60,000 bases of DNA from Hydractinia symbiolongicarpus (lineage: Eukaryota > Cnidaria > Hydrozoa > Anthoathecata > Hydractiniidae), in contig NC_079876.1 of NCBI RefSeq assembly GCF_029227915.1, positions 20,710,001 to 20,770,000 of the forward strand, in the 5' to 3' direction. Positions 48,052 through 60,000 of the stretch are shown in pieces. Both the position numbers and the translations under genes were made by a program. Below the pieces are notes generated by a model. The model was not told where the DNA came from and made no database searches. It saw only the letters and a list, made by a program, of their open reading frames with translations. Positions within the stretch are counted from its first letter, which is position 1; every line of letters starts with the position of its first letter.

Positions 48052-49600
48052 TTGACGCCCAGAAAAGGTCTTACACTTAAATCAAGTGGTTCCACGCGCC
48101 TGCACAGTTTACCATCGGTCCATTCCTTCCAATTTCATCAGACAACGACATCCCAAGTCGTACTCCATCGATCCATGGCCTTAAAACACCGTCAACTACG
48201 TGTACAGGCCTCTAAATGCTGTTATATGGCCTTCTGCCGCCCAATAAAGGTCTTATACGTAAAACACGTAGTTCCATACGTTAGCGCAATTTACCATTGG
48301 TCTATTCCTTCCACACTTAATGGACTACGACGTTCTAAGTCGTTTTTCATTGCGCCATAGATTCACAACACCGTCAACTACATGTACAGGCCTCTAAATG
48401 CTGTTATATGTCCTCTTGCCGCCCAATAAAGGCCTTACACGTAAAACACGTGCTTCCATAAGTTAGCGCAGGTTACCATCGGTCTATTCCATCCACACGC
48501 AATGGACTACGACGTCCCAAGTCGTTTTCCATTTCGCCATAGCCTTAAAATACCGTCAACTACGTGTACAGGCCTCTGAAGGCTGTTATATGGCGCCTTG
48601 ACGCCTAATAAAGGTCTTACACGTGAATTACGAACTTCCACGTGCCCCCGCACGTTAGCATGGGTCTAGTCCTTCCACTCTCAACGGTCTACGACGTCCC
48701 AAGTCGTATTCTATCGAGTCATGATTTTACAACTCCGTCAGCTACGTGTGCAGGCCTCCAAATGCTGTTATATGGCCTTGTGCCGCCCAATAAAGGCCTT
48801 ACACGTAAAACACGTTCTTCCATGCGCTAGCGCAGGTTACCATCGGTCTATTCCGTCCACACGCAATGGAATAAGACGTCCCTAGTCATTTTCCATTTCG
48901 CCATAGTCTTTTAATACCGCCAACTGCGTGTGCAGGTTTCTAACGGTTGTTTTATGGTCTTTTGACTCCTAAAAAAGGTCTTACACGTGAATCACGTATT
49001 TTCACGTACCCCAGCACGTTAACATGGGTCTAGTCCTTCCACTCTCAATGGTCTACGACGTCCCAAGTCGTATTCCATCGAGTCATGACATTACAACTCC
49101 GTCAACTACGTGTACATACCTCTAAAGACTGTTATATCGACTTTTGCCGCCCAATAAGGGCCGTACTCGTAAAACACGAGGTTCCACGTGCCCGCTCACG
49201 TTGCCATGGGTCTAGTCCTTCCACTCTCAATAGACTACGACGTCGAAAGTCGTTTTCCATCGAGCCATGGACTTACAAAACTGTCAACTACGTGACTGGC
49301 CTCTGAATGCTGTCATATGTCCTTCTGCCGCCCAATAAAGGCCTTACACGTAAAACACGTCAATCCTTTTTCTAGCGCAGGTTACAATTGTTCTATTCCT
49401 TCCACTTGCAATGGACTACGACGTCCCAAGCAGTACTCCATCGAGCCATGGCTTTACAACAACGTCAACTACGTGCATATGGATCTAAAAACTGTTATAT
49501 GGCCTTTTGCCGCCCAATAAATGCCTTACACGTAGAACACGTGCTTCCATGCGTTAGCGCAGCTTACCATCGATCTATTCCTTCCACACTTAATGGATTA
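48052..49600 (+). repeat. Segment repeated 6.9-7.5 kb downstream
   Basis: Sequences at 48052 and 48642 recur at 54969 and 55559 (offset 6,917 bp, 38 monomers). Those at 49085 and 49317 recur at 56547 and 56779 (offset 7,462 bp, 41 monomers). The offset change means about three monomers were gained in the second copy, near 55,850-56,400, or lost from the first. Confidence 0.65.
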
Positions 49601-50149
49601 CGATGTCCTAAGTCGTTTCTCACCGAGCCATTGTCCAACAACACTGTGAACTACGTGTACAGGCCTCTGAATGCTGTCATATGGCCTTTTGCCGCCCAAT
49701 AAAGGCCTTACACATAAACCACGTGCTTTCATGCGTTAGAACAGGTTACCATTGCTTTATTCCTTCCACTGTCAATGGACTACTACGTGCCAAGTCACTT
49801 TCCAATGTGTCATAGCTTTGCAACACCGTCAACTACGTGCGCAGACCTCTAATGGCTGTTATATGGCCTTTTGCCGCCCAATAAAGGCCTTTCACGTAGA
49901 ACACGTGCTTCCATGCGTTAGCGCAGCTTACCATCGGTCTATTCCTTCCACACTCAATGGACTACGACGTTCCAAGTCGTTTCTCACCGAGCCATGGTCC
50001 AACAACACTGTGAACTACGTGTACAGGCCTCTGATTGCTGTCATATGGCCTTTTGCCGTCCAATATAGGCCTTACACGTAAAACACGTCTTCCATGCGTT
50101 AGAACAGGTTACCATTGGTTTATTCCTTCCACTCTCAATGGACTACTAC

Positions 50150-53100
50150 GTGCTAAGTCACTTTCCAATGTGTCATAGCTTTGCAACACCGTCAACTACG
50201 TGCACGTTTCTCTAAATGCTGTATTATGGCATTTTGCAGCGAAATAAAGGCCCTACACGTAAAAAGCGTGGTACCATGTGCTAGCGAACGTTACCATGGG
50301 TCTAGTCCTTCCACTGTCAATGGAATACGATATCCAAAGTCTTTTCTCACCGAGCCATTGTCGAACAACACTGTGAACTACGTGTACAGGCCTGTTAATG
50401 CTGTTATATGGACTTTTGCCACCCAATAAAGAGCTTATCCGTTAAACACGTGGTTCCATGCGTTAGCATAGATAATCATTGGTCTATTCCTTCCACACTT
50501 AATGGATTACAATGAGGCAATTCATTTTCCAATGCGTCATAGCATTACAACACCGTCAACTACGTGCACTGACCTCTAAAGGCTGTTTTATGACCTTTTG
50601 CGGCGTAATAAAGGCCTTACACGTATGACACGTGTTTCCATGGGCTAGCGAAGTTTACCATTGGTCTATTCCTTCCACTCTCAATGGTCTACGACACCCT
50701 AAGTTGTTTTTCATTGCGCCATAGCTATACAACACCGTCAACTGCGTGAACAGGCCTCTAAAAGCTGTTATATGGCTTTTGACGCTTAAAAAAGGTCTTA
50801 CACGTGAATCACGTGCTTCCATAAGTCAGCGCAGGTTACCATCGGTCTATAACCTCCACTCTCAACGGAACACGACGTCCCAAGTCGTACTCCATCGATC
50901 CATGGCCTTGCAACACTTTCAATTACGTGTGCAGTCTTCTAAATGCTGTTATATGGCATTTTGCAGCCTAATAAAGTCATTACAAGTAAAACCCTTGTAT
51001 CCACTTCCTAGCGCAGGTTACCATCGGTCTACTTCTTCCACTCTCAACGACTGCGATGGCCCAAGTCGTACTCCATCGAGCCATGGCTTTACAACACCGT
51101 CAACTGCGTGTACATACCTCTAAAGACTGTTATATCGACTTTTGCAGCCTAGTAAAGGCCCTGCTCGTAATACACGAGGTTCCACGTGCCCGCGCACGTT
51201 ACCATGAGTCTAGTCCTTCCACTTTCAATGGACTACGACGTCCAAAGTCTTTTTCCATCGAGCCATGGCCTTACAACACAGTCAACTAAGTGTACAGGCC
51301 TCTAAATGCTGTTATATGGCCTTGTGCCGCTAAATAATGGCCTTACACGGAAAACACGTTCTTCCATGCGCTACCGCAGGTTCCCATCGGTCTATTCCGT
51401 CCACACGCAATGGACTACGACGTCCTTAGTCATTTTCCATTGCGCCATAGCCTTACAATACCGCCAACTGCGTGTACAGGCTTCTTCTAACGGCTGTTAT
51501 ATGGCCTTTTGACGCCAAAAGAAGGTCTTACACGTAAATCACGTGGTTCCACGTGCCTGTAAAGTTTACCATCATTCTATTTCTTCCACTCTCAACGGAC
51601 AACGACGTCCCAAGTCGTACTCCATCTATCCATGGCCTTACAACTCTTTCAACTACGTGTGCAGGCCTGTTAATGCTGTTATATGGCCTTTTGCAGCCTA
51701 ATACAGGCATTACACGTATAACACGTGTATCCAATTCCTAGCGCAGAATACCATTGGTCTATTCCTTCCACCCTCAAAGGACTACGACGTCCCTAGCCGC
51801 TTCTCAACGAGCCATGGCCTTACAACACTGTGAACTACGTGTACAGGCCTCTAAATGCTGTTATATGTCCTCTTGCCGCCCAATAGAGGCCTTACACGTA
51901 AAACACTGGCTTCCATAAGTTAACGCAGGCTACCATCGGTCTATTCAATCCACACGCAATGTACTACGACGTCCTAAGTTGTTTTCCATTGCGCCATAGC
52001 CTTACAACACCGTCAACTGCGTGTACAGGTCTCTAACGGCTGTTACATGGACTTTTGCCGCTTAATGAAGGCCTTACACGTAAAACACGTGCTTCCATGC
52101 CTTAGAGCAGGTTACCATCGGTCTATACCTTCCACTCTCAATGGTCTACGACGCCCTAAGTCGTTTTTCATTGCGCCATAGACCTACAACACCGTCAACT
52201 GCGTGTTCAGGCCTCTGAATGCTGTTATATGGTCTTTTGATGACTAATACAGGCCTTACATGTGAGTCAAGTGGTTCCACGTGCCTGAGCAGGTAACCAT
52301 CGGTCTATACCTTCCACTCTCAATGGTCTACGTCGTCCAAAGTCGTTTTTCATTGCGTCATAGATTTACAACACCGTCAACTACGTGTACAGGCCTCTAA
52401 AGGCCGTTATATGGCCTTTTGACGCACAGAAAAGGTCTTACACTTAAATCAAGTGGTTCCACGCGCCTGCACAGTTTACCATCGGTCCATTCCTTCCAAT
52501 CTTATCAGACAACGACATCCCAAGTCGTACTCCATCGATCCATGGCCTTAAAACACCGTCAACTACGTGTACAGGCCTCTAAATGCTGTTATATGGCCAT
52601 TTGCCGCCCAATAAAGGCCTTACACGTAAAACACGTGCTTCCATGCGTTAGAGCAGGTTACCATTGCTTTATTCCTTCCACTCCCAATGGACTACTACGT
52701 GCCAAGTCACTTTCCAATGTGTCATAGCTTTGCAACACCGTCAACTACGTGCACGTTTCTCTAAATGCTGTATTATGGCATTTTGCAGCGAAATAAAGGC
52801 CCTACACGTAAAAAGCGTGGTACCATGTGCTAGCTAACGTTACCATGGGTCTAGTCCTTCCACTGTCAATGGAATACGATATCCAAAGTCTTTTCTCACC
52901 GAGCCATTGTCCAACAACACTGTGAACTACGTGTACAGGCCTCTAAATGCTGTTATATGGACTTTTGCCACCCAATAAAGAGCTTATCCGTTAAACACGT
53001 GGTTCCATGCGTTAGCATAGATAATCATTGGTCTATTCCTTCCACACTTAATGGATTACAATGAGCCAATTCATTTTCCAATGCGTCATAGCATTACAAC

Positions 53101-55250
53101 ACCGTCAACTACGTGCACTGACCTCTAAAGGCTGTTTTATGACCTTTTGGCGCCCAATAAAGTCCTTACACGTAAAACACGTGCTTCCATGCCTTAGAAC
53201 AGGTCACCATCGGTCTATTCCCTCCACACTCAATGGTCTACGACGTGCCAAGTCGTAGTCCATCAAACCTTGACCTTACAATACCGCCAACTGCGTGTAC
53301 AGGTCTCTAACGGCTGTTATATGGCCTTTTGAAGCCTAAAAAAGGTCTTACACGTAAGTGAAGTGGCTTCACGTGCCTGCACAGGTTACCATCGGTCTAT
53401 TCCTTCCACTCTCAACGGAACACGACGTCCCAAGTCGTACTCCATCGAGCCATGATCTTACAACACTTTCAACTACGTGTGCAGTCCTCTAAATGCTGTT
53501 ATTTGGCATTTTGCAGCCTAATAAAGTCATTACACGTAAAACCCTTGTATCCATTTCCTAGCGCAGGTTACCATCGGTCTACTTCTTCCACTCTCAACGA
53601 CTGCGACGGCCCAAGTCGTACTCCATCGAGCCATGGCTTTACAACACCGTCAACTGCGTGTACATGCCTCTAAAGACTGTTATATCGACTTTTGCAGCCT
53701 AGTAAAGGCCCTGCTCGTAATACACGAGGTTCCACGTGCCCGCGCACGTTACCATGAGTCTAGTCCTTCCACTCTCAATGGACTACGACGTCCAAAGTCT
53801 TTTTCCATCGAGCCATGGCCTTACAACACTGTTAACTAAGTGTACAGGCCTCTAAATGCTGTTATATGGCCTTGTGCCGCTAAATAATGGCCTTACACGG
53901 AAAACACGTTCTTCCATGCGCTAGCGCAGGTTACCATCGGTCTATTCCGTCCACACGCAATGGACTACGACGTCCTTAGTCATTTTCCATTGCGCCATAG
54001 CCTTACAATACCGCCAACTGCGTGTACAGGTTTCTTCTAACGGCTGTTATATGGCCTTTTGACGCCTAAAGAAGGTCTTACACGTAAATCACGTGGTTCC
54101 ACGTGCCTGTAATGTTTACCATCTATCTATTCCTTCCACTCTCAACGGACAACGACGTCCCAAGTCGTACTCCATCTATCCATGGCCTTACAACTCTTTC
54201 AACTACGTGTGCAGGCCTGTTAATGCTGTTATATGGCCTTTTGCAGCCTAATACAGGCATTACACGTATAACACGTGTATCCAATTCCTAGCGCAGAATA
54301 ATATTGGTCTATTCCTTCCACCCTCAAAGGACTACGACGTCCCTAGCCGCTTCTCAACGAGCCATGGCCTTACAACACTGTGAACTACGTATACAGGCCT
54401 CTAAATGCTGTTATATGTCCTCTTGCCGCCCAATAGAGGCCTTACACGTAAAACACGTGCTTCCATAAGTTAACACAGGCTACCATCGGTCTATTCAATC
54501 CACACGCAATGTACTACGACGTCCCAAGGCGTTTTCCATTGCGCCATAGCCTTACAACTCCGTCAACTGCGTGTACAGGTCTCTAACAGCTGTTACATGG
54601 ACTTTTGCCGCCCAATGAAGGCCTTACACGTAAAACACGTGCTTCCATGCCTTAGAGCAGGTTACCATCGGTCTATACCTTCCACTCTCAATGGTCTACG
54701 ACGCCCTAAGTCGTTTTTCATTGCGCCATAGACCTACAACACTGTCAACTGCGTGTTCAGGCCTCTGAATGCTGTTATATGGTCTTTTGATGACTAATAC
54801 AGGCCTTACATGTGAGTCAAGTGGTTCCACGTGCCAGAGCAGGTAACCATCGGTCTAGTCCTTCCACTCTCAATGGTCTACGTCGTCCAAAGTCGTTTTT
54901 CATTGCGTCATAGATTTACAACACCGTCAACTACGTGTACAGGCCTCTAAAGGCCGTTATATGGCCTTTTGACGCCCAGAAAAGGTCTTACACTTAAATC
55001 TAGTGGTTCCACGCGCCTGCACAGTTTACCATCGGTCCATTCCTTCCAATCTCATCAGACAACGACATCCCAAGTCGTACTCCATCGATCCATGGCCTTA
55101 AAACACCGTCAACTACGTGTACAGGCCTCTAAATGCTGTTATATGGCCTTCTGCCGCCCAATAAAGGTCTTATACGTAAAACACGTAGTTCCATACGTTA
55201 GCGCAATTCACCATTGGTCTATTCCTTCCACACTTAATGGACTACGACGT
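50150..55250 (+). repeat. Fourteen-monomer duplication (about 2,550-bp unit), two copies
   Basis: Matching segments lie 2,549-2,550 bp apart over the whole stretch: 50201 and 52750 (TGCACGTTTCTCTAAATGC), 51553 and 54103, 52419 and 54969. The unit is heterogeneous inside but well conserved between copies, so it is a higher-order unit of order 14. Confidence 0.75.
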
Positions 55251-57969
55251 TCTAAGTCGTTTTTCATTGCGCCATAGATTCACAACACCGTCAACTACAT
55301 GTACAGGCCTCTAAATGCTGTTATATGTCCTCTTGCCGCCCAATAAAGATCTTACACGTAAAACACGTGCTTCCATAAGTTAGCGCAGGTTACCATGGGT
55401 CTATTCCATCCACACGCAATGGACTACGACGTCCCAAGTCGTTTTCCATTTCGCCATAGCCTTAAAATACCGTCAACTACGTGTACAGGCCTCTGAAGGC
55501 TGTTATATGGCGCCTTGACGCCTAATAAAGGTCTTACACGTGAATTACGAACTTCCACGTGCCCCCGCACGTTAGCATGGGTCTAGTCCTTCCACTCTCA
55601 ACGGTCTACGACGTCCCAAGTCGTATTTTATCGATTCATGATTTTACAACTCCGTCAGCTACGTGTGCAGGCCTCCAAATGCTGTTATATGGCCTTGTGC
55701 CGCCCAATAAAGGCCTTACAGGTAAAACACGTTCTTCCATGCTCTAGCGCAGGTTACCATCGGTCTATTCCGTCCACACGCAATGGAATAAGACGTCCCT
55801 AGTCATTTTCCATTTCGCCATAGTCTTTTAATACCGCCAACTGCGTGTGCAGGTTTCTAACGGCTGTTATATGGCCTTTGACGCCTATAAAAGGTCTTAC
55901 ACGTAAATCACATGGTTCCACGTGCCTGCACAGTTTACCATCGGTCTATTCCTTCCACTTTCAACGGATAACGACGTCCCTAGCCGCTTCTGACCGAGCC
56001 ATGGCCTTACAACACTGTGAACTACGTTTACAGGCCTCTAAATGCTGTTACATCGTCTTTTGCCGCCCAATAAAGGCCTTACACGTAAAACACGTTCTTC
56101 CATGCGCTAGCGCAAGTTACCATTGGTCTATTCCTTCCACACGCAATGGACTACGGCGTCCCAAGACGCTTTCCATTGCGCCATAGCCTTACAATCCCGC
56201 CAACTGCGAGCAAAGGCCTCTAAATGCTGTTATATGTCCTTGTGCCGCCTTATAAAGGCCTTACACGTAAATCACGTTCTTCTATGCGCTAGTGCAGGTT
56301 ACCATCGGTCCATTCTCTCCACACACAACGGACTACGACGTCCCAAGTCATTTTCCATTGCGCCATAGCCATACAAAACTGCCAACTGCTTGTACAGGCC
56401 TCTAACGGCTGTTTTATGTTCTTTTGACTCCTAAAAAAGGTCTTACACGTGAATCACGTATTTTCACGTACCCCAGCACGTTAACATGGGTCTAGTCCTT
56501 CCACTCTTAATGGTCTACGACGTCCCAAGTCGTATTCCATCGAGTCATGACATTACAACTCCGTCAACTACGTGTACATACCTCTAAAGACTGTTATATC
56601 GACTTTTGCCGCCCAATAAGGGCCGTACTCGTAAAACACGAGGTTCCATGTGCCCGCTCACGTTGCCATGGGTCTAGTCTTTCCACTCTCAATAGACTAC
56701 GACGTCCAAAGTCGTTTTCCATCGAGCCATGGACTTACAAAACTGTCAACTACGTGACAGGCCTCTGAATGCTGTCATATGTCCTTCTGCCGCCCAATAA
56801 AGGCCTTACACGTAAAACACGTCAATCCTTTTTCTAGCGGAGGTTACAATCGTTCTATTCCTTCCACTTTCAATGGACTACGACGTCCCAAGCAGTACTC
56901 CATCGAGCCATGGCTTTACAACACCGTCAACTACGTGCATATGGATCTAAAAACTGTTATATGGCCTTTTGCCGCCCAATAAATGCCTTACACGTAGAAC
57001 ACGTGCTTCCATGCGTTAGCGCAGCTTACCATCGGTCTATTCCTTCCACACTCAATGGACTACGATGTTCCAAGTCGTTTCTCACCGAGCCATGGTCCAA
57101 CAACACTGTGGACTACGTGTACAGGCCTCTGATTGCTGTCATATGGCCTTTTGCCGTCCAATATAGGCCTTACACGTAAAACACGTCTTCCATGCGTTAG
57201 AACAGGTTACCATTGGTTTATTCCTTCCACTCTCAATGGTCTACTACCTGCTAAGTCACTTTCCAATGTGTCATAGCTTTGCAACACCGTCAACTACGTG
57301 CGCAGACCTCTAATGGCTGTTATATGGCCTTTTGCCGCCCAACAAAGGCCTTTCACGTAGAACACGTGCTTCCATGCGTTAGCGCAGCTTACCATCGGTC
57401 TATTCCTTTCACACTCAATGGACTACGATGTTCCAAGTCGTTTCTCACCGAGCCATGGTCCAACAACACTGTGGACTACGTGTACAGGCCTCTGATTGCT
57501 GTCATATGGCCTTTTGCCGTCCAATATAGGCCTTACACGTAAAACACGTCTTCCATGCGTTAGAACAGGTTACCATTGGTTTATTCCTTCCACTCTCAAT
57601 GGACTACTACGTGCTAAGTCACTTTCCAATGTGTCATAGCTTTGCAACACCGTCAACTACGTGCGCAGACATCTAATGGCTGTTTTATGGCCTTTTGCCG
57701 CCCAATAAAGGCCTTACACGTAGAACACGTGCTTCCATGCGTTAGCACAGCTTACCATCGGTCTATTCCTTCCACACTCAATGGACTACGATATCCCAAG
57801 TCGTTTCTCACCGAGCCATGGTCCAACAACAATGTGAACTACGTGTACAGGCCTCTGAATGCTGTCATATGGCCTTTTGCCGCCCAATAAAGGCCTTACA
57901 CGTAAAACACGTGCTTTCATGCGTTAGAGCAGGTTACCATTGCTTTATTCCTTCCACTCCCAATGGACT

Positions 57970-59900
57970 ACTACTTGCCACTGTCAACGTGTACATGCCT
58001 CTAAAGGTCGTTATATGGCCTTTTGACAGCTGTAAAAGGTCTTACATGTAAATCACGTAGTTCGACGTGCCTGCGCAGGTTACCATCGGTCTATTCATTC
58101 CACTCTCAATGGACTTCGACGTCCCAAGTCGTACTCCATCGAGCCATGACATTACAACACTGTCAACTACGTGTAGAGGCCTCTAAATGCTGTTATAGGG
58201 CCTTTTGCAGCCTAATAAAAGCCTTACACGTAAAACACGTGTATCGATTTTCTAGCGCTGGTTACAATCGTTCTATTCCTTCCACTCTCAATGGACTACG
58301 ACATCCCAAGCAGTACTCCATCGAGCCATGGCTTTACAACACCGTCAACTACGTGCATATGGATCTAAAAACTGTTATATGGCCTTTTGCCGCCCAATAA
58401 ATGCCTTACACGTAGAACACGTGCTTCCATGCGTTAGCGCAGCTTACCATCGGTCTATTCCTTCCACACTTAATGGACTACGATGTCCCAAGTCGTTTCT
58501 CACCGAGCCATGACCTTACAACACTGTCAACTACGTGTACATGCCTCTAAAGGCTGTTATATGGCCTTTTGACGGCTGTAAAAGGTCTTACATGTAAATC
58601 ACGTAGTTCGACGTGCCTGCACAGGTTACCATCGGTCTATTCCTTCCACTCTCAATGGACTTTGACGTCCCAAGTCGTACTCCATCGAGCCATGACATTA
58701 CAACACTGTCAACTACGTGTAGAGGCCTCTAAATGCTGTTATAGGGCCTTTTGCAGCCTAATAAAAGCCTTACACGTAAAACACGTGTATCCATTTTCTA
58801 GCGCTGGTTACGAACGTTCTATTCCTTCCACTCTCAATGGACTACAACATCCCAAGCAGTACTCCATCGAGCCATGGCTTTACAACACCGTCAACTACGT
58901 GCATATGGATCTAAAAACTGTTATATGGCCTTTTGCCGCCCAATAAAGGCCTTTCACGTAGAACACGTGCTTCCATGCGTTAACGCAGCTTACCATCGGT
59001 CTATTCCTTCCACACTCAATGGACTACGATGTCCCAAGTCGTTTCTTACCGAGCCATGGCCTTACAACACTGTCAACTACATGTACATGCCTCTAAAGGC
59101 TGTTATATGGCCTTTTGACGGCTGTAAAAGGTCTTACATGTAAATCACGTAGTTCGACGTGCCTGCGCAGGTTACCATCGGTCTATTCATTCCACTCTCA
59201 ATGGACTACGACGTCCCAAGTCGTTTTCCATCGAGCCATGGCCTTACAACACCGTCAACTACGGGTACAGACAACTAATGGCTGTTTTATGGCCTTTTTC
59301 AGCGTTATAAAGGTCTTACACGTAAAACACGTGCTTCCATGTGCCAGCGAACGTTACCATTGGTCTAGTCCTTCCACTCTCAATGGAATACGACGTCCCA
59401 AGTCGTTTTCCATCGAGCCATGGCCTTACAACACTGTCAACTACGTGTACATGCCTCAAAAGGCTGTTATATGGCCTTTTGACGGCTGTAAAAGGTCTTA
59501 CATGTAAATCACGTAGTTCGACGTGCCTGCGCAGGTTACCATCGGTCTATTCCTTCCACTCTCAATGGACTTTGACGTCCCAAGTCGTACTCCATCGAGC
59601 CATGACTTTACAACACTGTCAACTACGTGTAGAGGCCTCTAAATGCTGTTATAGGGCCTTTTGCAGCCTAATAAAAGCCTTACACGTAAAACACGTGTAT
59701 CCATTTTCTAGCGCTGGTTACAATCGTTCTATTCCTTCCACTCTCAATAGACTACAACATCCCAAGCAGTACTCCATCGAGCCATGGCTTTACAACACCG
59801 TCAACTACGTGCATATGGATCTAAAAACTGTTATATGGCCTTTTGCCGCCCAATAAAGGCCTTACACGTAGAACACGTGCTTCCATGCGTTAGCGCAGCT
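57970..59900 (+). repeat. Three-monomer repeat (546-bp unit)
   Basis: The diagnostic segment TTTGACGGCTGTAAAAGG and its flanks recur at about 58,023 (as TTTTGACAGCTG), 58,569, 59,115 and 59,485. Spacings are 546, 546 and about 370 bp (two monomers). Copies are nearly identical, a recently homogenised local trimer. Confidence 0.7.
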
Positions 59901-60000
59901 TACCATCGGTCTATTCCTTCCACACTCAATGGACTACGATGTCCCAAGTCGTTTCTCACCGAGCCATGGTCCAACAACACTGTGAACTACATGTACAGGC

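Larger units (their letters stand above)
44493..60000 (+). repeat. 182-bp satellite array, right arm (about 85 monomers)
   Basis: The array resumes in the same phase and orientation after the LINE and runs out of the window. The first two or three monomers resemble the left-arm type; from about 44.9 kb the monomers are more diverged (CCGCCCAATAAAGG replaces GCGGCCTAATAAAGG in many). The inverted-repeat layout and the CACGTAAAACACGTG segment are kept. Longer repeat units of 14, 18, 38 and 41 monomers and a local trimer are present. I see no gene in it. Confidence 0.95.

Noticed and set aside
6506-60000. CRISPR-like or other repeat-spacer array
   Set aside because: The whole 182-bp unit repeats and there are no unique spacers.
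6506-60000. CENP-B box in the satellite
   Set aside because: The closest stretch (TTCGACGTGCCTGCGCAGG in right-arm monomers) does not fit the required A and CGGG positions.

Overview
The window looks like a piece of a metazoan genome, most likely an aquatic invertebrate; a cnidarian is a guess from gene families I remember, not something the sequence proves. The evidence is a decayed virus-like DNA element, about 49 kb of 182-bp satellite DNA, and a LINE retrotransposon inserted in the satellite. I see no ordinary host gene, rRNA, tRNA or CRISPR array.

Region 1 (1 to about 6,505) is the right-hand part of a large self-synthesising DNA element of Polinton/Maverick or adintovirus-like type. 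Its left part, where integrase, most of the polymerase, ATPase and capsid genes would lie, is outside the window. About ten compact genes remain: the tail of one gene, a tiny membrane ORF, a conserved unknown, a Cys/His-repeat plus HNH nuclease, a Gly-rich membrane protein, a C-tail-anchored protein, a possible structural protein, a two-TM protein, a SAP-domain protein, an acidic-tailed unknown and a DUF4116-like repeat protein. Most are broken by frameshifts or in-frame stops; only the SAP and DUF4116-like genes, and the tiny membrane ORF, read through. Two kinds of gene punctuation survive the decay. An AATAAA-like motif touches most start codons, and a perfect or near-perfect palindrome follows nearly every gene end that has a spacer. 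The palindromes include 34-bp and 24-bp perfect ones, which recalls the hairpin-coupled 3' ends of Mimivirus and Sputnik transcripts.

Region 2 (about 6,506-40,217 and 44,493-60,000) is one head-to-tail satellite array of roughly 270 monomers of about 182 bp. Each monomer carries several short dyad symmetries and usually one CACGTG. The outer parts are diverged. The middle (24.2-31.5 kb) is homogenised into a seven-monomer higher-order repeat of 1,273 bp arranged 7-7-6-7-7-6. Other local units have 2, 3, 5, 6 and 14 monomers. Because 182 is not a multiple of 3, the many plus-strand open frames are by-products and not genes.

Region 3 (about 40,218-44,492, minus strand) is a nearly complete but dead LINE of the CR1/jockey-like group. 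It has a coiled-coil plus SGNH-esterase ORF1, an APE endonuclease and a reverse transcriptase, a 3' stem-loop and a TAA-type tail. It interrupts one satellite monomer cleanly, so it arrived after that part of the array existed.
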